From NCBI GenBank assembly GCA_020881915.1, contig JAJFPB010000001.1, positions 2,914,001 to 2,978,000 on the forward strand: a stretch of DNA of 64,000 nucleotides, in the 5' to 3' direction. A model generated the notes under the pieces. It ran no database searches and was not told where the DNA came from. It saw nothing but the letters and a program-made list of their open reading frames with translations. Below are positions 21,325 through 33,114 of the stretch, piece by piece. Made by a program: the position numbers and the translations under genes. Source of the stretch: Paramyrothecium sp. XJ0827 (lineage: Eukaryota > Ascomycota > Sordariomycetes > Hypocreales > Stachybotryaceae). Each line of letters opens with the position of its first letter. The first letter of the stretch is position 1.

Positions 21325-23785
21325 ATGGCTTTGGAGGCACCACTGCGATCGTCCACTGGAAATCTATACTTCCCTTTCGCGAAGCAAGAAGACATGTCTG
21401 GCCCAGCGGACAATGAGCCTTTCAGGTCACCCTTTCGGGTGCTGTAAGTCGGATTGATGCCTGTAGTAGTACATGTGGGATTTTGCTAATGCGCCCGCAG
21501 TTCCTCTCCTCCACCCGCGACAGATTCCTCCTTATTGCGACCGAGCTCCGTCAACCGTGTGCCATCCAACAGTATGCACCTCATGAGCCCAAGCGACATC
21601 GTTGGACCCTCGCCTGTGACCTCCAACGGCACTGAGACAACCGAGATTGAGGACGATGCGTCCGAAGAGATAGACGCTCGATCGGAGGATGGTAGCGTCG
21701 CCCGCCGCTCAGAGGTGTGTCGATACTTAACTCAAAGCTGGACAACAGGCTGATAATTGCAGCTACTGATGCTCACCACGAACCTACCTGATAATGTGCG
21801 ACATACCAATTCTGAGGAAACCATCTCAGTCATCCACGCCCCCGAGAGTTTCATGAACTGGGTCAGCTTTGCTACCGTGGGAGGCGTCGAGGAACCTAGC
21901 GCTGACTGTGTGTAGGCGGGCTCTGAATCAGGGACGTCTCAAAGCCAGAGGAGCGCACGATCATCGCCTCGCGCCGATGATGCGAGCCTGGCGGCTCTGA
22001 ACGGTACTCCACCCAATGTGAGTCAAGTATTCTGGACTACCTCCGGTATTGTCATAAGGCCTAACATCGCCAGCAGCAGGCTCCTGAGACTCCATCTCGC
22101 CCTCCCTTGTCTACGGACGTCAAGCCCGTACGATACAGTGTGGACAGCGCCACGCCACGCGCTCAGGACATGCAGGATTTGTTGACTGATGGCAGTCGGC
22201 TTCGGTCTAGCAGCACTAGCAGTCTCGAAAGTATGTTGGTCTCATGGCTGTGATCGCACATGTAATGCTTACAATGTAACAGAAATTGATGAGCAGACAG
22301 AAGCCGAGGGCGATGATGACGAAGAGGACTACATTTCTCAAGTGACACCACTGCGACGAGAGCATGATGAGGTCTCTGCGCTGCGAGCGGCACTTCAAGA
22401 GTGCTGGACTCTTTGCAACACCCTCGCCAACCTGAGCTCTATCCATCGTGCACGAGTTTTCAACAACTCCGGGACGCCGGATGCTCACGAAAAGGCATGG
22501 AAAACCTGCTGGAAGCTATGCCAACGTCTTTATGACAATCAGGACGAGTCCACAGCATCTCTCACCGTCAGGATGAACCTTGACTTGTGTCGCGACTTCT
22601 GCCAGGCCTTGTTCGATGTCCGGCACAGAAAAGACGAGGCGGCCGATTCTGTCCTTCGAGTCAGCTTCGAGTTGAACAATCAGTGAGACCTAGCCCGTTT
22701 GTGTGCCATAGCTGCTCCCCTACTGACCATTCCAAAGTCTGTATAGCGCCCAGGACAGCAGGAATTTGCCAGAGGCTTTCCGCGAGCGAACCTTGGACTT
22801 CTACATTACGCTCTGCCATCGCCTAATGAAGCAACGAAGTGACCAAGTGGAGGAAACTGACCAGCTCCTTCGGGCGTGTTGGAGCCTTGCAGAGATGCTG
22901 CTCAGCCTTCGGCAGAGCAGCCGTGATAGCAAGGCACCTGATGTTGAATTACTAGGGTCCGCTGTGCAGGCATGTTGGGATCTCTGCGACATTTTCCGGG
23001 ACGGCTGGACCCAAGTTCGCCCTGAAAGGAACACCCCTCGTCCTAATCAGACGAGCTTTTTCCCACATACCTCGAACGAGCAGACAGGACGTGAGAGCCG
23101 ACAATCCAACCGCTCCTCGCTACACTCAAAACGTGAGAGCACGAAGGGCAGTCGTCAAGAAGAGCGCCCACGTCAGCCTCTTCCGGTGCCTGAGACACCA
23201 GTGACTGAATTTGAAGATACTCCAATATCCCCTGAGAGCAGGTCCCCACAAATGCCAAACATCATGGTTCTCGGAACCACCAGCGATAATGGCCGTGGAG
23301 GCCGATGGTCCAGCAGCGCATCGAATCTCTCCAGCTATTCCCACAGCAGCACCCGCACGTCCAGCACAGCTACAACAACCGCCAATTCCGAAGATCCCAA
23401 TACTACGCGTTGCAAGATCCTTGTGCTACGGGCCGCAATGAATCTGGGCTTCAATCGTGATAATGTCGGCGATCCAAAATCGGGCTCGGCGATGCTGCAA
23501 AAGTTTGTTCATGGGTTGCCTTCAGGCTCCTTTGGCACCTCGTCGAGCCACGCAACTCTTCTTCAGCAGTACAAGAATTCAGTCCTCACGGACGCAATCA
23601 TTCCTCGAAGCCAATCCCTGCCCGCCCACGGCAAACGAGTGTCAGCTTATGATATGGCCAAGAGTATTCACACCATGAGCAAGGCCTCTGCGAGGTTTGC
23701 GTATCTTCGAGAACTTTTCAAGTTTGTTTTTCAATTTCCTCTCGAGGAGGTCGATTCACGACGGAATGTCAGCATTGTCGTTTGA
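21325..23785 (+). CDS. Conserved fungal protein with Cys/Trp helical repeats
   Basis: Seven exons: 21325-21443, 21501-21714, 21763-21861, 21916-22017, 22080-22230, 22283-22682 and 22738-23785, giving 710 residues with every phase closing. Residues 1-228 are Ser/Pro-rich and look disordered. An acidic run (EGDDDEED, near 237-243) leads into a helical region at about 250-450. In this region a short motif of the type CW-x-LC-x-x-L recurs: Cys269-Trp-x-x-Cys273, Cys304-Trp-x-x-Cys308, Cys331/Cys335, Cys388, Cys409-Trp and Cys441-Trp-x-x-Cys445. A Ser/Thr-rich linker (about 470-560) precedes a well-ordered C-terminal stretch beginning CKILVLRAAMNLGF. No signal peptide or membrane segment is seen. 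I do not recognise a function. The repeats suggest an alpha-solenoid scaffold; metal or disulfide chemistry of the cysteines is possible but unproven. The start of exon 5 is ambiguous by one or two codons (CAGCAGCAG). Confidence 0.8.
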
Positions 23786-24341
23786 GCCCTAGCTCGTCGC
23801 CGATGCTAGAGGCCATGCACTTTACACGCAATTTCTCACCAGGCCTCCCGCCCTTGCTAGAGGAGCGTATCCTTGCCTGGTAAACGACCGAAGCCAGTCA
23901 TGCAGCATACTTTATTACGAGAAGAGTGGGGCGGTTTTCTGTTCATTTTTGTGCAATTAGATACCCTTCAAATCGAAACAGGCGTCAGCGTTGTCATAAG
24001 AGGAGGAGAATCGCAAAGATCAATCAAGGAAGAAGGGAATTCATGTTGAGACGCCGCCATCCATTTGCGCAGGAGCCATTAGCTGATGAACTAGTTATGA
24101 TTATGAAATCCGTTTTGCAACATTGTGTTGTGTTGTACTGAGGAAGAAGCGCCTCATCTCCGTCGAAACCGTTGTGCCACACGTGAAAACTTCACCGCCA
24201 ATGCCACCTGCATGATTCCTCCACGCAGGTCCGTTCGCAATACAATCTTGATATCCTTGCCCCAGAGGCGTGAAAATTCCTCTCCAAAGAAACGCCATGC
24301 TCGATCACACAAAACGCGCGTTAACTTCTACATGTGCCAAA
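23786..24341. other. Convergent 3' spacer
   Basis: Tail-to-tail spacer of 556 bases between two genes. It should contain both 3' untranslated regions and their polyadenylation signals; no gene is visible. Confidence 0.5.
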
Positions 24342-26321
24342 TCAAACTTGCCACTCGTCCTCCCACGAGTACGACTCATTCTTGACCTCTGCATTTTCGC
24401 CGATAGGGCTGCTGAAAACAGGTTGCTCGGATTTCAGATCAGGGGAGGGCAGTGCCGACAGCTCATCCACGAGCCTGGGGTCGATGTCAAAGGCGAGCTG
24501 CGCGTGCTGTTGGTCTTCGATTGCGGCTGATGAATGATTGCTCAGAGTGAACAAAGACATTTCGCCCTTGAGGCCCTGCTCACCACCCACACCTGGGTCA
24601 TCGAACACTTGCTCTTCCATGTAGAGCTCAGTCCAGAGGTCAGGTGCTATCCCCGGCGAAGTCGCGACGATGGGGACAGTGCAGTAGGCAAGGGGAGGTG
24701 GGCTACGCGTCCGAGGGTGGAGGAGACCCGGAAAGGCTACGCTCTCCGAGAAACAAGTTGTCGACGGCCCTAGACACACATCTTGCATGAGTTCTGGCGA
24801 AGGTTGTGAGGACTTGTCAGATCCTTGGGGTGCATACAGCAAAGGGGTCAATGCTTGGTCCCAGCCCGCCTCAGGGGCCGGGCCCTCTGGTGGGGCAGAT
24901 GCCCACTGCGAGCCGGTTTCCCATGCGTCAGGGGACGTGTCTTGGGCAGGGAGATTTGCAAACGGCTGCTGAGCGGCCTGGGGGCCGGAGGGATGGGGGA
25001 GGGAGCCGATAACGGAATGGAGCGATGGAAGGGACTGGCTCTGCTGCTGCGGGCCGGGGGTAGCGAGCTCCGGGGAGACGATCATGTTCATGTGCTGCGA
25101 GTTGATCAAGGGGTTCTTGTGCACAGGCAAATTGCTGCCGAGCATGTGGTGTTGAGCATGCGGGTGCGCTTGGGGAAGGGGGATACCAAGACCGGTGTTC
25201 TGCTGAACAGCAGTCATGCCGGGAAAGCCTTGAAAGCCGTTCTGGCCCAGGTACGGGTATGGCGTAGGTGCGTTCGGAGCATTTGGCAGCGGGTAGCCTG
25301 ACATCAAGCCATTCGAGTCGGCCATCGGATTATGCAGCCCGGGGGGCTGCCCCATCCCGCAGGAGAGGTCGAAGCCTTGCGAGAGAGGGGAGCAAGGGGG
25401 GAGGCCGTTGATGCCCCAGGGTCCAAAATTCGCGGCCCAGTTTTGTGGTGTTTGCCCGTACCCAGCAGAGTTGCCGTAAGCACTGCTCGCACCCGGAAGC
25501 GGCGGCGATGAGAGGCCGTTGGCGATGCTGGGTTGGTAGTTACTGGGGCCAAGGCCTTCTTGCCACGACGGCGTCGCAGGCATGATGGGTCCTTGGAGAG
25601 AAGGGTCTATGGTCGTGGTGCTGGACTTTTTCGGTTTCTGTTGAGACGCCATCGGAACCCGTGCAGGCCTGGTTCTGAAGTCTGAGCTCCTAGAGCTGCA
25701 ATGTTAGTTGGACCGCGAACTCGGTGATTGGAGACGCGCAACAACGTACATCTTCTTCCTGGTGGGGGCTTTGTCAACGCCGGGGCGGCCGGCTTCTGCT
25801 TGCTCGGGTGTCTTAGGCAAGTCTGAATCGTCATCTTGATCGTCCTTCTGCTGTATCTCTTTGCCTTTGGTAGGTGTAGGTTCAACATCGTCATCCGAGT
25901 CCTCGCGGTAGTTCTTTCTGAGGCCTCCATGTCGCGCGGTCCTGGCCCGGACGTTCTTCTTGGGCCGTCTGTTGATCATCGGGCTGCTATATGTCGCGAG
26001 TCGTGTCAGTCTCCATTGGTTTTAGGAGGTAACAAGATTGCAAGGCATTGCTGTGGCAGCCACGACAGTAACACATATAGTATGGCAGAGGGCACTGGAC
26101 GAGGAGCAGGAGCAGGAGCAGCAGCAGGGGCGTATCTTTGCATACTTGAACCTCGGATCCTTCCCGTACTTGGTCTTGATGTAGCGAATCTGGTTCTTTC
26201 GTAGAGGTCGCCCGAAGACGCCTTCAAACTTGGTCCGGATGGACGTGGCGTTCTCGCCGCCGATGATGCGGTCTAGAAGCCATTCGATCTCTCTGTCGGG
26301 GTAACAAGGCGCGCCGACCAT
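24342..26321 (-). CDS. Putative nuclear regulator, low-complexity, unrecognised
   Basis: Three exons on the minus strand: 26321-26146, 25986-25750 and 25689-24342, giving 586 residues. The first 58 residues (MVGAPCYPDREIEWLLDRII and onward to RPLRKNQIRYIKTKYGKDPRF) form a compact helical unit that resembles a small helix-turn-helix or SANT-like DNA-binding segment. Next comes a basic stretch (INRRPKKNVRARTARHGG) and then an acidic one (EDSDDDVE, DDQDDDSD). From about residue 160 the chain is rich in Pro, Gly, Gln, Asn and Ser, as in activation domains, and ends in an acidic SWEDEWQV. I infer a transcription regulator, but no named family is recognised. Both acceptor sites are ambiguous: exon 2 may start at 25986 or 25983, and exon 3 at 25689 or 25695, all in frame. 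Confidence 0.72.
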
Positions 26322-27372
26322 TTTGGAAGTTGGCAGCGGGTACAGTTTCTGTCGTCTTCCAGTGATATGCTTCGCAACAGTCGTGTGTGTGTGTATGTCC
26401 AAGTCTGAAGTTTCGAGCTGGCCTTTTGGGTACAAGACTGTGTGTAAGTAAGACTTGGCGTAGGGACAAAGGAGGTTGGAGTCGTCCCTACACCAACAGC
26501 GACTCTGCATCAAGTAATGTGGAGAGTCTCTGGAGAACGGCTCCAGGGTCACTAATGGCGTTATGACAAGGGAGCAGCTTGGGCAGGATAATTTGTATAG
26601 CAACCGGGCGAAAATAGACCCAAAGTCGAATCTGGGAGAGAAGAAGGAAAAAGGAAAAGGTCCGGAGACGGTCGTTCGAGGAGATTTAAATAGTCGAGAA
26701 GACGTATGACAAAGCTTCGGGTCTGCCTCGGACACCAAGCCATGCGAGGTTGGAAACCAGATGGGGAGTACAAAGTCAAGTTGGAGGGAAACACAGGAGC
26801 ATAATACGGCTGTGAAAGACAGATGTGTAGAAAGAAACGGTTGAGCAGGACAATAGCTTTGGCAGCACAAGAAACGAACTTCTACCCAATAGAAACACAA
26901 GAGTCATAGGTAGTTGGGGTTTAGTTGCCTGCATAGGCCAATACAAGCTTGTCCCTTTGCGCGGAGAAGTGGGGAGATTAAGGCCGAGGACGGGGAAAAG
27001 GGCAGTGAATAATAGTGAACAATGGGGGGGAATGGCATGTTGTTGGGAGATGAGTGGAGGGGGGAAAGGGGGGGCATCCTCGGCAAACTATCGGACGGCA
27101 TGGCTCAGATGGCTGCAAATAGGGGGCACATTTGCCTGGGCTCTCGTCAGATGACCACTTTTGCGAACAGCGGCTTTGCTTTGCGTTGCTGCCTTCGCTC
27201 GGTGGTCCACGGGGTGTCTGCCGCATGACCGGTCCGTGGCAATGATGAAGAGTTCATTATGATGTATATGTGCTTCTACTGTACGCCCTCGCCTCTCCTT
27301 CTCCGTGTCTTATTCTATGTCTATCTCATCTAGTGTGACTCTAGTCTATCCGTGTATCATGCTGCTCCGTCG
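26322..27372. promoter_or_regulatory. Promoter and leader of the putative regulator gene
   Basis: Just over 1 kb upstream of the minus-strand regulator. A short TG dinucleotide run lies at 26383-26394, within the presumed transcribed leader. Purine-rich stretches at 26630-26680 and 27040-27075 are the reverse of pyrimidine-rich leaders. No separate gene is supported. Confidence 0.45.
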
Positions 27373-28511
27373 TCAAGTCGTCATTGATGCGGGCGTTCCT
27401 CCCCGCGAGAAGACGCCCAGCCAGCACTTTACGTGGCCGGCGTCCTCGTCCTCGATCCAGTCGTCCTGGCCGGCGAGCTCGTCCTCCTCTTCACAGAACA
27501 TGGGCGTGTCCAGGTCCAGCATGGCTTGCTTGAACGACTCCAGGAGGCGCTTGGTCGTCTCGTCACGCTGGGGCACCATCACGACGGCGCGCGAGTCCGG
27601 CCCCAGGGCCAGGTGGTCCGAGATGGCCGAGGCGAGGAGCACGGGGTGATCATCATCATACATGGGGTCCGCGGCGAGCACAATCTAAAGACGAGGAATC
27701 ACGCAGGTTAGTTTCGATCACGCCACTGTTGCGTCCAAGAATCACTGCCGAGTTGCGTTCCACCTACCTTGAACTGGAAGGGCGTCCCAAAGAGGCCCTG
27801 ATCAATCTCATCCGCGTCACCGCCCCACGTGAGAGGCCCAACACTCAAGGAGCCACCCCGTGATTCGACCAGCTCCGTGTTAATCTCTGCGTTGACCTTC
27901 AGGTTTGTGACGATGTTCGGCAGGTCGCTCAGCGCAACTGGCACCTTCCACAGGGCGGCGGCGGCCAGTCCCAGCAAGCCCGTTCCCGAGCCAAGCTCAA
28001 GGACGTTGGGTGGAGGCTGGCCGAGCGATTCGTCAAAGAGGCGGAACAAGGACGTTGCGCCGAGGCGTGGCAGATGCTGGGACAGCACATAGGACGAACC
28101 CCACGTCTTGAACCCGAGGGAATCGCCGGTCAGGGCTGGTTCGCGTATGATGAGTTCGAACGGCTCGTAGGCGACGCCCTCGCCGCCGAAGGGCCATCGA
28201 CGGGTGAGCTCGCCCATGGCAGTCCTCCCACACCGCTCCGACATTCGCTTGCTGGCCAGCGTCCAGATGAGCTCCTTCTGGTCGTCATCATCGATCCAAG
28301 CCAAGGGGCTCTTGATGATGGAGGACAGATATCGAGTGACCTCGCTCTTGCGATGGCCGACCAGGGATTCCTGCTCATTCAGGACGTCTGAGCGGCGACG
28401 CTTGTGGTTCCAGATGGGCGGGTTGAGCTCGAGGCTCTGGAGGACACTGACAAGGTCGCCGTGAGCGGGCCGCTCCCACATCTGGGGAAAGTCCTCGGGT
28501 GCCAGGGCCAT
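27373..28511 (-). CDS. Class I SAM methyltransferase, Rrg1/EFM2-like (methyltransferase family 16)
   Basis: Two exons, 28511-27768 and 27684-27373, giving 351 residues. The N-terminal third is a variable helical region. The seven-beta-strand methyltransferase domain begins near residue 112 (VAYEPFELIIREP). It contains FKTWGSSYVLSQHL and the SAM-binding motif I VLELGSGTG at 170-178, then a conserved acidic step SDLPNIVTNLKVN and the family signature AADPMYDDDHP at 253-263. This is the pattern of METTL21-type protein lysine methyltransferases; the closest fungal names are Rrg1 (S. pombe) and EFM2 (elongation-factor lysine methylation in yeast). The substrate is likely a lysine on a translation factor, but that is inference. 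An in-frame ATG at 28607 exists; 28511 is preferred because MALAPEDFPQ starts the conserved part. Confidence 0.88.
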
Positions 28512-31017
28512 GGTACCGTACAGTAAGAGAACGAGAAGAGACGGGCTCCGTCTATAGAACAAAGGAAGATCGAACAAAGGCCTCGCGTAGAGGCGTAATA
28601 TGAGCAAAGAAAGAATCGGTGTAGGAAGTTTTCGTGTCAGACTCTCACGCGGGAGAGCGATCTCTAAAGGCGTATCATAACGGGGTTCTTTCTCGCGATG
28701 GCTGGTTTTCTGGAGGAAACAACTTACACCACACTCTCGGCGGCGTGGGCAGTTTGATAAGGAGGAAGCGAAGGGGAGGTGGAGTGTGGGGAGATCAGGG
28801 GACCTGGTAGGAGCACGATAAGCCGCTCATCCAATTTTTTTTTTCCCATCGTGGCGGATCGGAGCCGAACAGACCCACTACCGAATTTTGCCGCTCTCCT
28901 AATGGAAACGGTCTAAAATTCAGACATGATAACTTTTTTAAAGGAGACATTCCTGTTTAGAATCTATGGGCTCAACTTTGGAAGTATCATGTCCTTCCCG
29001 TTCCCGGGTCTTGTCTGGACAGTTATTGGTCATGACCTTGGTGCCCTTGCACAATGGAGTGGTCAGACGTTGGCAGCGCTGGTTCACTGAAGCGAGAGCA
29101 ATCCTGCGTACTTTGGAAAAAGCGAAAGTACGGATGTTTTTTTCAAACAATGGCAACTGTCTATCCAAACTGTATCGGCGGAGCCTACTTTTGCATTACA
29201 GTTGTATCGACAATAGATATTGGCATATCCCTGCAGCTGGCCTCAATCTATTGTTGTCGTTGCACTGACGGCGCTAGGAGGCACCCAGCCACAGCCCCAG
29301 CCACGGCTCCAGCCACGGCACGTGGGTGAGATCCATTGTCCCAATCTGGTGGCTTCTGCAACCACTGTCACGGTATCCGCCCCACCCTCGCAAGGCTGGT
29401 CTGGAACATTTCCTTTTTTAGGTTTTCAGCGTGCCACGAGTCGTCCAAGATGGGAGCATGCTACCCTACATGACGCGGGTTGTTTGGTCAATAACGCGCA
29501 TCTTGCGGAACGGTGTGTGCTCAGGGAAAGAGCTTACACTTACTTTTCCCAAACTTCCTATGAACTTTTTTTTTCTCTCGAAATATATTGCATTGATGCT
29601 AACAATGTTTCTACCTGAGGTGGCGAGTTTGGCTGATGTGGATTGGTTGCTGAAAAGAGTTCGCACGCCCATAGCAACGGCCCAAAACACCGGGCTCATT
29701 TAATCAAACAACGAAGAACTCGCGGTATCTTTGCGACGACAAACGCAAGACCTGAAACGTAAATGAGATTGACCACCAACTGTACTTGTTGATTCCAACA
29801 CCTTCCTGCTCCTCCTCCTTGCATCACCAGAGTCGTGCAATGTTATGCGACTTGGGTCGCCGTGATGCAAGTCCCATGCATGTCTGAAATCCCCCCTTAT
29901 TGGAGGGGCGGGGGACGGGGGACGGGCGGACCCGAACTAAAAAAGCTGCCACTACCAAACCGAAAAGATGGTGTTGGGGGAGCTGGGCAACCCGATGCCA
30001 CCTCCAGAGTCCAGCGCTAGCAGCACCGGAAGCGCAGGTCGATCCCCAAAAGCCAGCTAGCACCGACCTTAGTGGGTTCCAGAACCCAAGGACGTGACGA
30101 TATCACACCTAGCGTCATTTTCTCGTCCCGTCCACTTCCCCATCCCACCCACCCTCCCACAGTTTCAGGATACGGCCTGTAGGCGGCCCATGCTGGAGGA
30201 TTCAGGACGAAAAGGGCCATTATGGACAGGTCCCCCTATACTGAAATGTCAAGCGACAAGGCTGGCCGAGCGCTCTGCAGAGCCCATTGGCGTGTTGGGG
30301 GGGAAGGATATGCATATAAATATACTAGCATGCACGTACCCGAAACGGAGAAGAGAAGAATGCCATGCCAAAAGATACCGAAAGACGTCACAAATTTTGA
30401 TCAATGTAGTGCTAGTACACTGTTCTGCCTGCCGTCGTTTCGAGGCGACGCTGTTATCGTCTACCCTGGGTACTTTTCAATAGACGCACTGGCCTTGATG
30501 TTTCCAAATAGTACAATTGAATCATGATCGCTGGCTCCAATCCCCCAATGCGCACCCCTCGCGAACCCTCGGGGCCGTCGCCGAAGTCCCTCGACCCAAT
30601 GCGCACACAAGCCCCCCTGGGCACACTCACTGGAGCAGACCCAAGTCACAGCCAATTGTTGCGCGTCAATGCTGACTGTGCTGGCCAGTCGTCTCACCGT
30701 CAGCCGACATGACCAGTTGCAGAGCTTACCCACGCCGCAGCGGCCAACCGGAATACGAACCATCCCAACATTTCGCTACACAAGTCATGATGTCGATTTG
30801 AACTTTGAAATTCGTGCTAGCTAGACGGTACGTAGTCTGTTTTCCCCCAAGGGCTCAGCATGTCTCTTCTTCCTGCTGCCCCGGTTGTAGATGCAACGAG
30901 GATGCCTCATCCTCAGCCTGTAAATGCAAGAAAAATCCCTGGGCCATATTGAACTCCTATTCCCCAAGTGTGGCCGTTTGGATCATTAGCTTAAAAACAT
31001 TCCTGCGCTGCGCCTGC
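28512..31017. other. 2.5-kb gene-poor region
   Basis: Promoter of the methyltransferase next to 28511 and 3' region of ELL next to 31018. Between them I find no gene. There is a T-run at 28837-28846, an AT-richer part at 28890-29230, and a degenerate CCAGCCACGG/CCACAGCCC repeat at 29284-29320. Confidence 0.45.
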
Positions 31018-33114
31018 CTATTCCCTGTCCGAGGCATACTGCTTGTAAATCTCATTCTTCATACTCTGCAACCGGCCTCTCAAATCTATCAAATTGGCCA
31101 ACTTTTCATCCGGCGGGTTGTCCAACGCCGAAATCTCGTAATGCAATGCTTCGTACTTCTGGTAAACCACTTTGAACTTCTGCGCCTGGCTTAGCACCTC
31201 CGAAGAGACCTGCCTGGCTGCGGGCCGCTTGGACGGCATGGACCGCGCTTCAGCCTCCGCCTTTCGCTTCTTGATCACCTGGCGCGCCGTTTCGTTCTCA
31301 AGATCCGAAGCATTCGTCGGGGGCGAAGACGCCAGGGGTGAGGATTTGGTTGGCGAGGTAGCTTTGTTTTTCATGGTGGAGTTCGTAGAAGCGCTGTGAG
31401 AGTTTTGGTTCGCATCGTTGGTGCGCCGCTTGAGTGTAGAGGGTGGGTGCAGCACTTGCTTGTCTTTGAGACGCTTCGAGAGTGGCGTGCCTGAGCTCGA
31501 ACTAGATTCGTCGTCGTCACGGGGTCGCTTGATCGGCTGCTGTGGTCGCATGGGCTCCCTGATAACCGGCTTCTGCTTCACCACGACTGTCTCCTTGGTG
31601 GCAGGTGTGGGCTTTGGCGCAGGTTTCGGAGCTGGCTTGGGCTTGGCCTGGGCGATGGGGACCTCATCCCCAGAAGAATCGGAGTTCTCGATGAATTCCT
31701 GGGATAACACGCGGCCGCCATTGGCTTTCGTGCTCACCGCCTTGCTTTTGGTCGGCGATGGTTTCTGAGCAGCCGACGAAGGTTTGGACTTGCCCAACAG
31801 ACGCTTGGCCTGAGCTTCTTGAGCGCTAGGCTTCTTAGCTTTGGCAGGTAGAGGATTCGAGGTCGATCTTGACATCGCCTCCGCAGCATCCTTCGGCACT
31901 TCGACGGTCAAAGCTTCTGTGGTGTTTTTCTTCGCTAACGAGGCTTGGAGGACACTCAAGCATTTTCCTTTTCCCCGCTCGTCCTTGGGGAGCAGCTTTT
32001 GCCATTCAGGCTCAGAGGCCGACATTCGTTGCTTGTCATACTGGCGGACGGCATTGTCGATTGCCGTCTGTCGTTCCTTCTGGGTCTCGTAGTTGTAATT
32101 CCACACGTCCAGCTCCTTCCAATAAGCCTTCTTCATAGCCCACATCTGAGTGCCTGCGATGAAATCCGCCACTTTCTCCAAGGTGGGCTGCAGGTCGTCT
32201 TGCTTCCCCTTCCATTTATTTTGTAGGTAGTCTAGTGGTCGTTCCTTGACGGCCAGCTCGTGCACCAATGTAGATCTCTGTTCTTTTTTGCGCTCGACGA
32301 CTTGTTGTGATGCAGAAAATCCTGGCGTTTCGGATGGCGAGCGGACGGCATTGAGAGCCGGCGATGTCGAAAGAGAACGGGCGGTCGACGTGTATCCAGG
32401 CAGGAGCTTACCCTTGGGTGCCCCAGAGCCCTTCTTGGTGGCAGGCGGCTTGCTGATCATACGGGTTCTGAATCCAAGTTAGTATGAGGGACCACTGGTA
32501 TGAAAGCAAGTTAGCTGCAACGCACCTTTCCCGCGAAGCATCATGCGCTGCCAGCCCATTTTGCAGTGTTTCTAGATCCGAGTCCAAACCCGACGATGTA
32601 GAGCTCTTGTTGGAAGCCGTGCCCTTGGAATGTGATATAGAGGTAGATGTAGAATTCTCGGTCATCTTCTTGGAGGCGGCCGGGCCGGCAAGAGAATTCA
32701 TTTCCTTAGGCCTCTCGAACAAGGAACTAGTGTGAGGTATGCGTTTCGCTTCTCGAGTGGACTCGTATGGTTGAGTGAGGTAGAGGTCGAGGGGAAAGGA
32801 ATCGGACGGGGGAGCGATTCGATGTGACTGTGAGCCGTATAGCAAAGTCTGAAAGAGCCGAGTTAGCGGACTGGTTGGAGAGCTCAAGGGCTGCAGCACC
32901 CGGACAGCAGGCATGCACTCGACATAACAGGGAAGCCACGTACTGGTGTGTTTCCTAAAGCCAGCTGTAGATTCTCGCCGTTCTGGACGCACTTGATCAT
33001 GTTCTCGATAACGTTGTCACTGAGGGTAATAGCGAAGGCTTGAGGCGGCACTTTGGGATCCTTCCCAGAGGGGCCCTCGAGAAGGAGGCCCCCGTCGGGG
33101 ATTTTGAGAGTCAT
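31018..33114 (-). CDS. RNA polymerase II elongation factor ELL
   Basis: Three exons: 33114-32944, 32848-32526 and 32467-31018, giving 647 residues. The N-terminal ELL domain is visible across the first intron: FAITLSDNVIENMIKCVQNG, then LALGNTP joined to TLLYGSQSHRI, matching the way ELL proteins read in this region. A helical middle (PLDYLQNKWKGK, QMWAMKKAYWKELDVWNYNY) is followed by a long Lys/Pro/Ser-rich linker with APKPAPKP repeats and basic nuclear signals (KRPRDDD, KRLKDK). The last 60 residues (587-647) form the occludin/ELL C-terminal domain: FKVVYQKYEALHYEISALD and LRGRLQSMKNEIYKQYAS. ELL stimulates Pol II elongation and in S. pombe works with Eaf1. All domains are present in order. 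Confidence 0.87.
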
